Shown here: positions 23,531 to 35,853 of the stretch, piece by piece
Position numbering within the stretch: the stretch's first letter is position 1
How the letters are laid out: every line of letters starts with the position of its first letter
Source: Chelonoidis abingdonii
Lineage: Eukaryota; Chordata; Testudines; Testudinidae
Length of the DNA: 64,000 nt
Direction: 5' to 3'
Assembly (NCBI RefSeq): GCF_003597395.2
Contig: NC_133770.1
Location: 84,611,694 to 84,675,693, forward strand
Notes under the pieces: model-generated
Told to the model about the DNA's origin: nothing
The model's input: the letters and a program-made list of their open reading frames with translations, nothing else
Database searches by the model: none
Position numbers and translations under genes: made by a program

Positions 23531-24333
23531 TTTGACGAATAAAGGCGCTAATGATTTACAAACTCATGTGGACTCAGACAAGCACAAAAAGCAGTTTGAG
23601 GAGAGCTCTCATCAACAAAATTGACAGATTATTTTGTAAAACCAGGCAGCAATCAGAGGATGCTGTTACTGCAGCAGAGAGTGCTTTTGCATTTCACACT
23701 GTTAAGCATCATAATAGCTTTATGTCAATGGATTGTACATCTGTCTTGTAGAAGAAGACATTCCCTGATTCTGAAGTAGCATGGAAATTTTCAAGTGCTA
23801 GAACCAAGACAGAAGCAACTGTTATCTCTGTGTTTGTACCACATTCTGTTGCAGTTGTTCTGAAAACGTTTGGAGAAAATGACATAACTTACTGTGGAAT
23901 TGCAATCACAGTTCAGTGAAAATATTTCCAGTAATTATTCAGAATTTCAACTGGAAGAATGGTGATTTGCAGTCAAAAGTGATTGAGGTCCAGAAAACAC
24001 ATAATGAGACTGCCAACACGATTGCTCATTACATAAAAGAAACGCTTGAAAAAATGTTTTGTTTGAGAAGTGTATTGCATTTACAGGTGACAACTGCAAT
24101 ACAGTGGAGGACTCTGGCGTGATGAAGATGGAAAGAATGTGTTTGCAAACTTAAAGAAGTTGTTGCAGAAGAGAACATTAATTGGTGTGGATTGCCCAGC
24201 ACACATTTTGAACAACTGTGTTCACCATACAACAGAAAGAATGAACGTTGACATTGAAAACATTATTTTTAAAATTTACCAGTACTTTCTGTGATACAGC
24301 ATGGCCAGAAGGCAGCATAAGAGTGTTAGCAGG

Positions 24334-24433
24334 NNNNNNNNNNNNNNNNNNNNNNNNNNNNNNNNNNNNNNNNNNNNNNNNNNNNNNNNNNNNNNNNNNN
24401 NNNNNNNNNNNNNNNNNNNNNNNNNNNNNNNNN
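24334..24433. other. Assembly gap (100 N)
   Basis: Exactly 100 N, a conventional placeholder for a gap of unknown size. The sequence on both sides (about 24290-24333 and 24434-24500) does not fit the transposase frame, so an unrelated insertion probably spans the gap. Confidence 0.98.
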
Positions 24434-25223
24434 GCCCTGAACCTACCCCAGAGAAGAGAAAGCGCGAGACCCAGAGAACAGTACCGGCAATTTGCCACAT
24501 TTCATATCCACACTGTCCGAACTGACCAGCTGAAGGAGTACTGTGAGTTTGTTGACGTTGAATACAGAGAGCTGCTTTCTCATAGTAAGACATGATGGCT
24601 GTCATTATTTCTCAGCATTACAAGGCTGATACAGATGTTTCCAGCCTTGAAGTCATTCTTTCTGTCACAGGACAAACCACTCACAGTGCTTAACTCATTT
24701 TTGAGTATGAATTAAATGAGATTTACCTCTGGCAGATGCATTCACTCACGAGTGTATTCCAAACTTACATCCAAGAAATTGAAATAGAAAGCAGTTCTGT
24801 CATGGAAGTGCTGAAAAGTGTGAACTCGGTTCACACTATCTTCTTGAATGCAAGACTCTCAACTTTATGTCCCTGAAAGTTAAGGGACTACTGGCACAAA
24901 AGCGCATAGAAGGAATTGATGAAGAGTGACAAATTCTGTGCTGTAGTAGATAATATGTACAGCAGATGCTTCGAATATTTGGAGAAGTGGCTAAGACCCC
25001 TGGAAGACTTCTCTTGTTTCAGGTGGATTACCCTGAGTGAGACACTGAATTGGAGTGATGTGGAACCTTGTATCAAGTACCTGATCGATAAGGGGGTGCA
25101 GATTGATGATGTGAAGTGTTTTGAGCAGGTCAGCAACCTGGAGGACTTTAGGGAAAGTTGTAACAGTGATGAAGAGTTCAGTAATTATTTGCTAGCATAC
25201 CAGAAGTGGACCAGATATTTTGA

Positions 25224-25411
25224 AAAAAGAACAGGAGTACTTGTGGCACCTTAGAGACTAACAAATTTATTGTAGCATAAGCTTTCATGGGCTACAGCTC
25301 ACTTTGTAGCCCACAAAAGCTTATGCTGAAATAAATTTATTAGTCTCTAAGGTGCCACAAGTACTCCTGTTCTTTTTGCGGATACAGACTAATGCGGCTG
25401 CTATTCTGAAC
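25224..25411. mobile_element. Penelope-type terminal repeat, inverted dimer, in the hAT pseudogene
   Basis: GAACAGGAGTACTTGTGGCACCTTAGAGACTAAC near the left is repeated as the reverse complement at 25338-25372, with the TTATG(C)/(G)CATAA arms meeting in the middle. The insert is flanked by a 13-bp duplication CCAGATATTTTGA (25211-25223 and 25412-25424). The right end (GATACAGACTAATGCGGCTGCTATTCTGA) matches the terminal motif near 6401. Confidence 0.8.
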
Positions 25412-25749
25412 CCAGATATTTTGAGAAATCCAAAAACACTGAATGTCATGCAGAACTGTTAAAGATTGCACCGTTCTTTGCTATTCCTTCTCACAATGCA
25501 AATGTAGAGCAAATTTTTTCACTGATGCAAAGGCAGTGTACAAAGGAAAGCAACAACTTGAATGTTGAGTCACTGAAAGGAATTCTACTTGTACCGTACA
25601 ACTTCAGGCAAACTTCATGCCTTCTCAAAGAGCAATCAACCACTGCTGAGAAAAATGTGATCTACGGAGAAGTATGTATGGGCACTAGGAGAAAAAAAAA
25701 ACTGAAGAACTGGTGAAAGGAAAGGACTCACTAAATTTAATATATGGAG

Positions 25750-25918
25750 ATATACCTATCTCATAGAACTGGAAGGGACCCTAAAGGGTCATCGAGTCCA
25801 ACCCCCTGCCTTCACTAGCAGGACCAAGTACTGATTTTGCCCCAGATCCCTAAGTGGTCCCCTCAAGGACTGAACTTACAACCCTGGGTTTAGCAGGCCA
25901 ATGCTCAAACTGTAAATA
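25750..25918 (-). mobile_element. CR1 LINE 3' end
   Basis: CATAGAACTGGAAGGGACC, GGGTCATCGAGTCCAACCCCCTGC and CTTACAACCCTGGGTTTAGCAGGCCAATGCTCAAAC are classic CR1 3'-untranslated phrases, here in reverse orientation. Confidence 0.8.
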
Positions 25919-25919
25919 A

Positions 25920-26805
25920 TTAAACTTCACTTTTGAGGCCATATCACTTTTTCTTATATATACTCAATATAGATAACATGTGGCGTACAGCATGTATAAC
26001 AACACATTAGTACAACACAAGTTGGTAGATACTGGTGCAAATACCCCCCGTGGAGTGTCTTCTTTTTTGAATGTTCAAATATAGTAACCCTACTCCCCCC
26101 TGTTTTTTTTTTTTTCTCCTCCAGCCCTTCTTCTGCCGCTACCTACAGTAGCTTGATTCCACCCCCTAGCCAGGAAATTTAGGCCCCTGCTCAGATCCTG
26201 ACTCCCGCACTGCAGTTTGCCCCCTTTGCCTCTTTTTAATGCCTCTAAAGAGCAGGCAGCAAAGTATGACTAGAAGTAAGGGCAGAATGAGGGCAACTGC
26301 AACAGCAGATGTTACTGTGCATGCTCAGTATGGGTGAGCATGCTCAGTGCACCCACAGTAAGGAATTCTGAGAGGGAACTTTTTGGGTCGTGCCCAGCTA
26401 GGTGACCCTTGGATCTTGAAATGCCATCGGGGGACGGGAGGGCGGGCCAGCGGGCCTCAGTGCCTCATGCAGCGGGAGATCTGTGGGATTGGTAATGCTC
26501 TTATCCCACCTCCAGTACAGTGTGGGTGGGGTCTCACCTTAGGGTCGCTGTCCCCACCTTCCACTCTGGGCAGCTGTGCCCTTTCAGCCACGCCATTCAG
26601 GACTGGAAGTTAGGAGAGTGAATGCTTCGGGCCTGTCTACCCTGGGAGCTCTTACCCTATTTGAGCTGGGTGCTGAAAGGGCAGTCTGTTGAGCTTCCCC
26701 CTTTGTGAATCTGGGCAAGGTGGGGACAATGCTTGTTCCAGTTCTGCTCCCAGCGCAGATGTAGCACACAATCCTGTTCCCCCTCCCCTAGAGAAGGAAC
26801 TAGAT
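25920..26805. other. Intergenic, no gene recognised
   Basis: AT-rich at the left, then GC-richer mixed sequence. Open frames here show no family resemblance. Confidence 0.4.
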
Positions 26806-27150
26806 CAAGGGTTCTCAAGCTCTTTCTTTCTGAGGCCACCCCACCAATATCTATAAAAAGTCCAAGGCCCACCTGTGCCACAACTGTTTGTCTCCGTATA
26901 AAAATCAGGGCCAGCGTTAAGAGGTAGGAAGCAGGGCAATTGCCCAGGGTCCCATGCCACAAGGAGCACCACAAAGTTAAGTTACTCAGGCTTTGGCTTC
27001 AGCCCTGGATGTTGCAGCTCAGCTCAGGTCTCTGGACTGCTATCCTACATGGCAAGGCTTCAGCTTTCTGCCCTGGGCCCTAGTGAGTCTAATGCCAGGT
27101 GTGCTTAGCAGACTCTCTAAAACCTGCTTGTGGCCCCCAGTGGACTAAAT
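26806..27150. mobile_element. hAT-type non-autonomous element, right end decayed
   Basis: It starts CAAGGGTTCTCAAGCTCTTTC and contains GGCAATTGCCCAGGGTCCCA and TTTCTGCCCTGGGCCCTAGTGAGTCTAATGCCAGG in the same order as the better-preserved copy at 37783-38142. The right inverted repeat is missing. Confidence 0.7.
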
Positions 27151-28800
27151 GGTTACATTGTTATGGTTCCTAAAGGCTCCCAAGTGTTTCACAAACTACC
27201 TTCAGTACCACTGAATTGCTACTGCTGGTTGGATGGCAGTAGCCAAACAGCACAGCTGTGGAGAAGTGACAGCAGAACAAGACCCTACTTTTATAAAATG
27301 CTGTGCAATCTGTACATGCAAAGCCAACAAGCTCTTTTTTGTAATAGGATTCATCTGTCTCTAGATACCAGACTCTCTGATGCTTTCCAGAGTGCTGCCA
27401 TCCTCCTTATGACTGCCTACAGCCAAATCTGATAACAATCACTCTGAGGATCCCCAGACAGCTGTATTACACTTGTGGGAGGAAATTTCAGTGCTTGGTT
27501 CTTCATTTTTTTCCCCATTAAACACTGTATTAAGAATTTTATACCCTTTCTACAGGTTTGGATTAAGTAGACAAAACAAAGTGACCACATGGTGGCACTG
27601 TAAACTCAGAATTTGGAATGGCTAAGACCTAGGCAAAAGTAACAATGTAAAATAGCAATTAGAACCTAGAGTTTTTCCCCCTATAATAGTAAGATAGCAA
27701 ACTACCCTTGATTTTAACCATAAAAATAGAAGATATTTTTAATGTTAGTAAAGAATAAGTTTAGAAGATTCATTTTATTAATATCTAGCATTAGCCCTGT
27801 TTAGGATATTTTTTAGTTATTGGTCACACTTTTTAAGAAACTGACCTTGTGAAGCATTTGAGCACGTTCAACTTTCACAGAAGACAACAATTCAGCACCA
27901 AGCAGAATAGGACCTTTAATGATTGAGGAGCTGTTAAATCAGAATAGGTTGTTTGCATTGAGGTTGACACTAATTATATTTTATGTGTGAGAAAGTGTCA
28001 GAAGCTAATCCTTCTGTTGAGGTAATCTCACATAGCAGAGGGCTCTTTAATCCAGCAGACAGAGGCTTAAGATCCACTGGCTAGAAGCTTGTCACCACTA
28101 TTGATCCACGGTGGGGGAATGGAGTTGGCCTAGAACTGAAAGGCCTCTGTATCCAGTTACTAATGATGAGAACCATCTACTTACCCTGTGCTGTCTGCTC
28201 ACTCGATATTGCAACATGCTATGTTGGGGGGAGGGATGGCAAAGATACTCTTCCATTCTTTTAGAACACACACATTCTTCTGCAAGAAGCCCAAACCAGA
28301 AAATTCAACCAACTTTAATGAATTGCAAACACAAACATTCTTTGTCATAGTATGAGTTATTTTGTTTCTGGATCCCTTAGTTATATATACCAAGAGTGTC
28401 ATCCAGTAGCAGAGACTCCACCATTTCTGCATCTCTGCTGTTCTCCATTTAATATGGTCACTGTACATATCCCATGGGTAAATGGGACCTGGCTGTTTCC
28501 AACACAAGCTCCATTTCCACTGAAGTAACAGGTCCCTTAAGAAGAGGCTGTAGTCCCATCAGGTTACTTGTTTCCATAAGTCCAAATGCTGTCCTTTGCT
28601 ACAGCTCACTAGGCCCTCTAGTAGCTCTTCTCCAGAAAAGATCCATGCTGTAAGCGAAATTCCTCCTAGACACAAGGGCTCCTTTTAAATCTCCCTTATG
28701 AGCGTCATCTGTGTGCTCTTCCCTACATGACTGAGACCTTGGACAAGAGTGGTAGGGCTTTTATCTTCCTGTGTATTAATCCTTGTCTGACTGGAGAGTC
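27151..28800. other. Intergenic, no gene recognised
   Basis: Mostly unique AT-rich sequence. No conserved coding frame, RNA gene or clear transposon was seen. Confidence 0.4.
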
Positions 28801-28807
28801 AGACTAC

Positions 28808-28900
28808 ACACTACCCACGAAGGCTCATGCTCCAAAACGTCTGTTAGTCTACAAAGGTGCCACAGGATTCTTTGCTGCTTTTACAGACTACACACACTTC
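28808..28900 (+). mobile_element. Penelope-type terminal repeat fragment
   Basis: ACGAAGGCTCATGCTCCAAAACGTCTGTTAGTCTACAAAGGTGCCACAGGATTCTTTGCTGCTTTTACAG matches, from memory, a common reptile repeat related to the fragment at 25224-25411 (TTAGTCT, GGTGCCACA). Confidence 0.5.
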
Positions 28901-29451
28901 ATCACGCTCACAATATGTGTGTGATTCATAAAGACATTAGTGGAAGTTCTCAGTTCTTGTTGAAAGGTGAATAAATCATAAAGGGGCTTTTAAGTTAAAA
29001 GAAAAACAACAACAACTTTGCAAGCAGGTTACTATATGCAGGAAAGTACCTCTTTGAAAGAGAATTTGTCCATGCAAAGCTTCATCAATTGACATAAAAA
29101 TGATCTTTTCTATTGAAATTAATTTATTACTATTCACTTTTTCAGGATACAATCTAGTAAAAATTCATATCACAAATTCCAAAAGGTGGCTCATGCATAA
29201 TGTGTGAAAAGAAAGTAAAAAGTAAAACTTAATGAATTACAAAAGAGTTCTAGTTTGCCCATACTTACTTTATGGATGTAGCCTGACAGCAATGTAATGT
29301 ACTCAACCTGAGAATAATTTGAAAGAAGTGCAAGGATTGGATAAGCAAGGATTTCTTTATTTCATTTCTTGATTTCAAATGCACTTGATAATTTGAAACA
29401 TCTTCAATGCCATTACCTGTACCACTTTCCTATCGAAGTATTGTTCTAAGA

Positions 29452-29628
29452 CAGGGGTTCTCAAACTGGGGGGACCCCCCTCAGGGGTCATAAGGTTATT
29501 ACATGGGGAGTTGTGAGCTGTCAGCCTCCATCCCAAACCTTGCTTTGTCTTTTATTTTATACTGGGGGTCACACTCACAGGCTTGCTATGTGAAAGGGGT
29601 CACCAGTACAAAAGTTTGAGAACCACTG
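29452..29628. mobile_element. hAT-type MITE
   Basis: 177 bp with ends CAGGGGTTCTCAAACTGG and AAAGTTTGAGAACCACTG, good inverted repeats. Flanks TTCTAAGA and TTCTAAAG match at 6 of 8 positions. Confidence 0.82.
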
Positions 29629-29644
29629 TTCTAAAGGCTTTATA

Positions 29645-29790
29645 AAAACAAAGAAACAGGGATTGCCATACTAGATCAAAAGAGTGGGTCCATCTAGTCC
29701 AGAATCCTGTCTCTGACGGTGGCCAAAACCAGATATTTCAAAGGAAGTGCAAGAATTCCCAGAGAGGGTGTCCCTGATCCATCAAAACTC
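29645..29790 (-). mobile_element. CR1 LINE 3'-region fragment
   Basis: GATTGCCATACTAGATCAAAAGAGTGGGTCCATCTAGTCCAGAATCCTGTCTCTGACGGTGGCC is the same CR1 3'-region phrase as at 21530 and 43190. Confidence 0.65.
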
Positions 29791-29799
29791 TAAAGCACA

Positions 29800-31187
29800 T
29801 GCATGATCTCATGCACATGAGTACCCACATGCTTCAAGTTATCTGTTTAAGTTCTTTGCTGGACCTACATTTTATGGAATAGCCTGCTTATATTCTGCTA
29901 TCCATCTCATCAAAACTCTCATTAAACACTGTGGGAGTTTTAGGTACAAAATAATGGCTGGATAATGTCCTACTACTATACCAACAAAAATGCTTAACAC
30001 TTCTAGACAGGGATTGAATTGGGGGAAAAATGCAATCTCCCAGATACCATCTACTTGCAGCATCAAAATGGGATGCCACATACAGTAGATTACGCAGAGT
30101 TGTGATCCTTCTTTTGCTTTCTTAGGTGCTTTGATCAGCAATCAGATGGTTAATGTAGACACATAAATTATTAGCATTGGCATTTGAGTTAACTTAATTT
30201 AGAAAAAATGCTATTAAACAACCTTCCCAAACCTCTAAACAACCATATTACTGATCTGGTATGATCCAGCCCAATTCAATCCCTATATATATAATGTCTC
30301 TCTCGAGTATTGCACAAGAATTGAGTTACTAATCAATCTGTACTAATTTATAAACTTTTTGTTGATGGGAGGGGTGTGCATATTTTGTTAATTTCTTGAC
30401 CATGAAACAGAATCATCTACTTGAAACAACCATTGATTTAAAATGATTATTTTAAGTATATTTTACATATCTTGTAAATAACTTATATATGATTTAGCAG
30501 GACCATATAGTTAACAAATTAAAATTTAGTGTGAAAAAAGACAATACACAACCAAAAAAAAGCAGGAGCAACTAGAAATGCTGGATTTCCCCCCCCCCTC
30601 CCAAAATGTATGGCATTTTCTAGGATCTCAATTTTAAGATTTTGTATTACAGATGTCAATTTAACGTAGTTAACACTGATATAGCACCAGGTTTGTGTGA
30701 GATGAAATACATTTGAATACAAATGAGTGGCATATCTCGTACTAAGATGTGAGAGTTAGTTCAAGATGATGCATCTCCACTTCTGACCTCATTTCGTGTT
30801 CTAAATTATACTCTCTCTGAAATGGTACATTGGAAGTTTATTCATGAGCCCAGAGACTTAGTGTAAAGAACAAAATCACAAGGGTCAAGTTGACCAAAAT
30901 ATGGCATATCTATTGTATTTTCTAAAAAAGAGGTGAACATGTCTGTACCAAAATCTAAATTTATATATCCAAGTAAGGAGTTAGGTATGCACACCCCCTT
31001 TTTAAATGTACAAATACCCGTTTGTATGAACAAATGCTGTTTTTCCCTGGAGAAAACTCATCTGCATCTATATTGTGTAGTTACCCCTCTTTTAGTTGCC
31101 TCTTTAAAGCCAAGTATTCAAAGCATTTTGGTCCTTTGCACAACTGTTTCCACAAAAGTGAATGTAACTTTTTTACTTAGAAACCCT
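29800..31187. other. Intergenic, 3' flank of receptor copy A
   Basis: AT-rich sequence with a C-rich run near 30590. The 3' untranslated region of the receptor gene must lie here, but I could not fix a polyadenylation site with confidence. Confidence 0.4.
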
Positions 31188-32232
31188 TCACAATGCAGCT
31201 GAGAATTCCTGCTCCCCTGTAGATGGGGTGCATGTGGAACTAACTCGGTCAGGTGCCTCAGCATAGAGAAATGGGCAATATTTACATAAATGGATTGCAA
31301 TGTGGTTTCGGAAAAAGGTATAAAGATATTTCCTAAACTTTTCACCAGCGAAGGCATAGATCACGGGGTTGATACAACAGTGGATCATTGCAATTGCTTC
31401 TGTCACTTGTATTGCTAGCTCCAGCTGACTGCTTCTCTTACAGTTTTTTAGGGAAAATGAATCTTGAAAAGTGTTTATGAGAATAACTATGTTGTATGGT
31501 GCCCAGAAAAGAAAATAAACAATCATTATGATAAAAATAAGCCTGACTGCCTTATGTTTTTTCTCATTCCTACATCTCAGTAATGTCTTTATAATCTCGG
31601 CATAGCAAAAGATCATAATGACCAGTGGCACGACAAGTCCCAGGATGTTCATCTTTAAAGTCTGGAATTGCTTCCATTTACTTTCCTGTCCCAATGGATA
31701 ATGAGGGCTACATGTAAAATGAGATGACTCCCTTTTAGCTTTGTGAAATATAAACCCTGGAAGAGATGCTAATATTGCAACACCCCAAATGACCACACTT
31801 GTGAGGATGCCATAGGTAACTGTCCTAACTTTTATAGTAAACATTGCACAGACAATTGCCAGATATCTATCTATTGTCAACCGCTGTAGAAGCCAGCATA
31901 ATAGACCCCTGAAAGAATTTTACACATTGCATTTCCAAAATCCCACTCACGTGCTGCGTAGTAAGCCCAAAATGGGAGGGAAAGAATAAAAAGCAAATCA
32001 GAAATTGCCAGATTCAGTAGATAGATGTCAGTCATGCTTCTCAGCTTCTTGTATTTTATCAGGATCAGCACAACTAGCGCATTGCCTAGGAGGCCAAATA
32101 TCAGCACCAAAGAATAAAGTGGTGGCAGAAACTGGGATGCAAATTTTTTGACATCAGCTTTTTGGCATGGTTCTGAGCCACTATAATAATAATAGGTTGT
32201 CATGTCAGTTTCTTCATCCATCTTGTTCTGTC
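31188..32232 (-). pseudogene. CCR5/CCR2-like chemokine receptor, copy A, frameshifted
   Basis: A seven-transmembrane receptor for CC chemokines on leukocytes (family knowledge). The ATG is at 32221-32219, after an acceptor CTCATCCAG|GACAGAACAAG (exon start 32232), so a 5' UTR intron is likely. Visible are a tyrosine-rich N-terminus ([12 protein letters not shown]), TM1 [14 protein letters not shown]2 [13 protein letters not shown]1 cysteine (NAMCKIL), DRYLAIV, ECL2 cysteine (HFTCSPHY), ECL3 cysteine (LKNCKRSS), TM7 CINPVIYAF and a CCR5-like tail ([11 protein letters not shown]). Compared with copy B, 19 nt are missing between TM3 FYSG and LTIDRY (near 31881), which shifts the frame; ancestral length would be 350 residues. 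All else is open, so an assembly error is possible. Confidence 0.9.
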
Positions 32233-32509
32233 CTGGATGAGGAAAGAGATGGTAGAAACTAAAGAGATGGACTAAAACTCAGACAAAGACTGGAATTTTA
32301 CCACAAACAATTTTGGTGGCTTGTGGTGACCCCCATATTTCAGCTGTCTAACACTTCCTATTATAAAAGATTAAAGCAATTCTTTTTGAGAAGCTCTGAG
32401 ATTTCCATTATTTGCACTAGGCCTTTGAAATGCAGTGGGGAGAAAGCCTTAGGGCTAGAGAAGCGCCTTTTCTTTTTCCTCATGAAATTCTGTTTAGGTT
32501 TTGCTGTGT

Positions 32510-32812
32510 TATGACATAAAAATACAAAAAAGTGTCACAGCCCACTGTTACTGAAAAATTGCCTACTTTTTCATGTTTCCGATATAATTATAAAATAAAT
32601 CAATTGGAATATAACATACTTTTCAGTGTATAGTATATAGAGCAGTATAAACAAGTCATTGTCTGTATGAAATTTCAATGTGTACTGACTTCGCTAGTGC
32701 ATTTTATGTAGCCTGTTGTGAAACTAGGCAAATATCTAGATGAATTGATGTACCCCCTGGAAGACCTCTGCATCTCCCCAGGGGTACACATACACCTGGT
32801 TAAGAACAACTG
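32510..32812 (-). mobile_element. hAT-type non-autonomous element fragment
   Basis: It ends CCCCAGGGGTACACATACACCTGGTTAAGAACAACTG, whose complement CAGTTGTTCTTAACCAGG is a typical hAT-type end. The body is AT-rich (GTGTCACAGCCCACTGTTACTGAAAAATTG). The other terminal repeat is missing. Confidence 0.6.
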
Positions 32813-33108
32813 TCCTAAAACACCTGGCTTACACTGCTGCCTAAGCAGCAGCAGCCAGCCACTGCACTGGTAGTGCTTAGGAGCTGTTAGAACAGCTGTG
32901 GTGCAGAAGGAGAGACAGGTTGGCTACCCACTAACCACCCACCCAGACCTAGCTTTCCCCTGGAAGAACCACATGGGACAGAAATTCCCCTACCTTTTGG
33001 GAGGATGTGGGCAAAGATGCACTCCAGGTTCCCCTGAGCCACTCTCTAGATGCAGGTGTTCACATACACATGTGTTGTGCCCTCAGATGATAGCTCCCGT
33101 GCCGGTAG

Positions 33109-33173
33109 TTACTGTAGCTCAAATGGTAGATAACTGTATGCCTGTGCCAAAGTTTAAGAATTCAAACCCTGCT
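33109..33173 (+). repeat. tRNA-like / tRNA-derived SINE relic
   Basis: TGTAGCTCAAATGGTAGA resembles a tRNA A box and GAATTCAAACCCTGC a degenerate B box about 35 nt later. No clover-leaf acceptor pairing is evident, so it is a relic and not a functional tRNA. Confidence 0.4.
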
Positions 33174-33770
33174 GAATACACATGAAACAAGGATTATTAG
33201 AGTTATACACAACTGAATTTGTTTTATCTGTTTTCTTCTAAAATGAAGAATACATAAAAACACTAAGTTAATAGAAAATTTAGGTTGCAAAGTCAAGTAC
33301 TCAAAAGTTAGGACATGCCAGATTTATTGTTGCCTGTGGCACCTTAATTCTGTCCACTTGTGCACATACATTGTGTTACAGTATTTAATTACATGATCCC
33401 CATGCATTTTTCCCACGGGACCTTTTCCACAGTCAGTGCAAAAGATGGATGCACAAGGGGGCAGAATTAAAGTTGCATAGGCAACCATAATGCAGGTGTT
33501 TCCTGTATTTTGATTTTGTAACCTAAATAACATTCTTTTAGCCTTGTTCATATGTACACAGCATTTGTAGGAAGAGACATGCTGTCTGGTCAGTCTCATC
33601 TTTTTATTTCCTTGACAGTAAACAGTACATGATTATACCTGTAACATATAAATATGTAAAATATAATTTTGACCAGACTTATGAAAATACTCTGACATAG
33701 TTATTGAAAACCCTAAATATTGCTGATTAATAACTGCAAGTCTACAGATGCATGAACTACACACACTTGT

Positions 33771-33843
33771 GGGCCAGATCTTCACCTAACTTCACTGAAG
33801 TCAATGGAGTTATACCAGTTTATGTCAACTGAGGATCTGGCTC
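33771..33843. repeat. Palindromic short repeat (MITE-like)
   Basis: GGGCCAGATCTTCACC at the left pairs with GAGGATCTGGCTC at the right, around CACTGAAGTCAATGGAGTTATACC. This self-complementary unit is common in sauropsid DNA; a decayed copy lies at 41822-41902. Confidence 0.6.
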
Positions 33844-34254
33844 TTAATGTACAGTATTATATGTTATTTTTATCTAGATGGAGATATCTTGCAGTAAAGA
33901 GTTAAAATTATTACTGGCCCATTCAGAAGCAAGCTGATCTTAAAAAGCAGAAAACTGAGATAGCTGATCAGAATTTAAGGTGTCATTGTCTTTAAGAGAC
34001 AGGGTTGCTTTTCAATGAAATAGTTGCCTTTTTTTAGTTGCTGTGTCTCAGAGACTCTTGGTGCCAACTGGCAGAGGGCACAGGAGATACTCAGTTTTCC
34101 AGGGATCCCCTGCATCAGATATATGCATAATAATTCCCCCAACAATCAGTGGCACTGGAGTACTTTTAATAGTGGGGGTGCTGAAAGCAGTTTTTACTTT
34201 TTACCTCATGGCCCCCCTTACTCCAGTGCACATCTCCCCCACCCCCCAGAGCTG

Positions 34255-34750
34255 GGACCAGGAGCAGAGCTGTGTCTCTGGGAGAGGGGAGAACTCAGAG
34301 AGGGTAAGGAGGCCAAGGCTGGGGCCATAGCTGGGGGCGGGCGCGGGGCCAGGAGTGGAGCCCTGGGAGCAGGGGGTCAGGCATGGGGCTGGGAGTGGAG
34401 CCCCAGGATTGGGATGCAAGGCCAGGCGTGGGACCCTGGGCATGGGTCCAGTGGCTGGGTAGAGGGGTGCAGGGCCAGCGCCTCAGAGCAGAGCTCCAGT
34501 GCCCGGCTGGGATTGGGGCCCCAGGTGCAGGGCTAGACATGGAGCCCCAAGTGCAGGTGTCACAGGCCCAAGGGCATGGGACCAGCAGCCAGGGAGCAGG
34601 TCCCATGGCCAGGACCTGAGTCCTGAATGCAGGATCAGCGAGTGGAGTCCTGGGTGTGGGATTCGGAGCAGAGCGCTGGGCATGGGGCCAGGAGCAGGGC
34701 CCCTGGCATGGAGTCCTAGGCATGGGGCCAGCAGCTGGGGACTGGGATGC
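34255..34750 (+). repeat. GC-rich minisatellite
   Basis: Degenerate 15-20 bp units of the type GGGCATGGGGCCAGGAGC, with GAGCCC(C/T) between them, run for about 500 bp. Long open frames on both strands come from composition only. Confidence 0.7.
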
Positions 34751-34929
34751 AGCACCCCTGCATCCCTAGTTCCTGTGCCTAAACAATGGCATGTGAGGTC
34801 TTTACTGAGAGCCAGTAGCCCATTGGTCATCATAATCATTGCAAAATGTGTATACAAATAATATTTAAGAACATTATGTATCTATACTAAAATTCTTAAG
34901 CATTTGGGATTAGGGACTAGGATTTGGGA

Positions 34930-35670
34930 GGGTGTAAACAGGCGGCCTCATCTCCACGGCGCCTCCTGCTGGTTGCTTTGGAATTAGCTCTTTCTAGCGG
35001 CGGGAGCACCCTCCGCAGGCCAGTGATCCGCCTTCCGGCTACTGACCCCGTGTCCCTTCCTGGATCCCAGTGCCCCTTTTAAGTGGGGTTCTGCCCCCTG
35101 GCAGTAACCCCTTGCTCTTAGGGGTTTCCCTTTCCTGGGAACGCCCCCCCTCTATCCCCACTTTGCCTTAGTGTCTTGGCAACTGCCCAGTCATTAGCTA
35201 GCCCCACACCCTGGGGCAGACTGCAGTATTAGCCTCTCATCACTGGCAAAGCGGGTTGGACCTGCTGCCTTGGCCTACCCCTGGGTTGCACCCTACAACC
35301 CCAGTACCTCCTGGCCTAATTCTAGGCCGCAGCCTGGGGCTTTCCAGGCAGGGGCTCCCCAGCATCTCTGCCTTTCCCCAGCCCTGCTTCACCCTAGATA
35401 CCTTATCTCAGCTTCCAGCAGCCAGGCCCGTCTCTCTCTGAACGCAGAGAGAGACTGTCCCAGCTCCTGGCTTCTCTGGCCTTCTTATCAGGCCCTGTGG
35501 TTCAGTTTGGGGCGTAGCCCTAGCTGCAGCCACTTCCCCAATCAGCCCAGCCTAAAAGGCTGCTTTCTCCAGCCCTGGCCCCTTTCCCGGGCTGTTTTTA
35601 ACCCCTTCTGGGCCGGAGCAGAGATCCATTCTGCTGCAGTGGGTCACCAGGAGGTGACATACCTCAGGAA
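34930..35670. repeat. GC-rich LTR-like repeat, unclassified
   Basis: Sequence such as GGCGGGAGCACCCTCCGCAGG, TTCTCTGGCCTTCTTATCAGGCCCTGTGGTTCAG and CTGCTGCAGTGGGTCACCAGGAGGTGACATACC recalls a high-copy reptile LTR in reverse orientation. I did not find matching ends or a target duplication. Confidence 0.35.
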
Positions 35671-35853
35671 TATTTCTTTCAAGCAGGAGGTAACAGATGC
35701 TTATCTCTCTATCTGGTCATGGGTGTACTGGGCATTGTAGGCCTCTCAATGGATGCCTGTTGGCCTACTGATCCAAATGCTAGTCAAGAGATTGTAAAAT
35801 CTTCAAGAGAGAAAATGTACAGGAAGAAATAAACAGCAGCAGGGGATCATCTT

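Larger units (their letters stand above)
23531..25735 (+). pseudogene. hAT-like transposase pseudogene, interrupted
   Basis: Successive frames encode AESAFAFHTVKHHNSF and KFSSARTKTEATVISVFVPH (about 23670-23860), FPVIIQNFNWKNGDLQSKVIEV, a decayed FTGDNCNT, CPAHILNNCVHH (about 24195), YTVRTDQLKEYCEFVDVEYR, a fragment around 24916-25250 (EKWLRPLEDFSCFRW), and IPSHNANVEQIFSLMQRQCTKE with VESLKGILLVPYNF at 25480-25610. The last is the hAT dimerisation region. The order fits one full-length hAT transposase, with many frameshifts and stops. A 100-N gap and a Penelope-type insert also interrupt it. No intact copy or inverted ends were found. Confidence 0.78.

Noticed and set aside
33109..33173. Functional tRNA gene
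   Set aside because: A and B boxes are only approximate and no acceptor or anticodon stem pairs, so it is called a relic.
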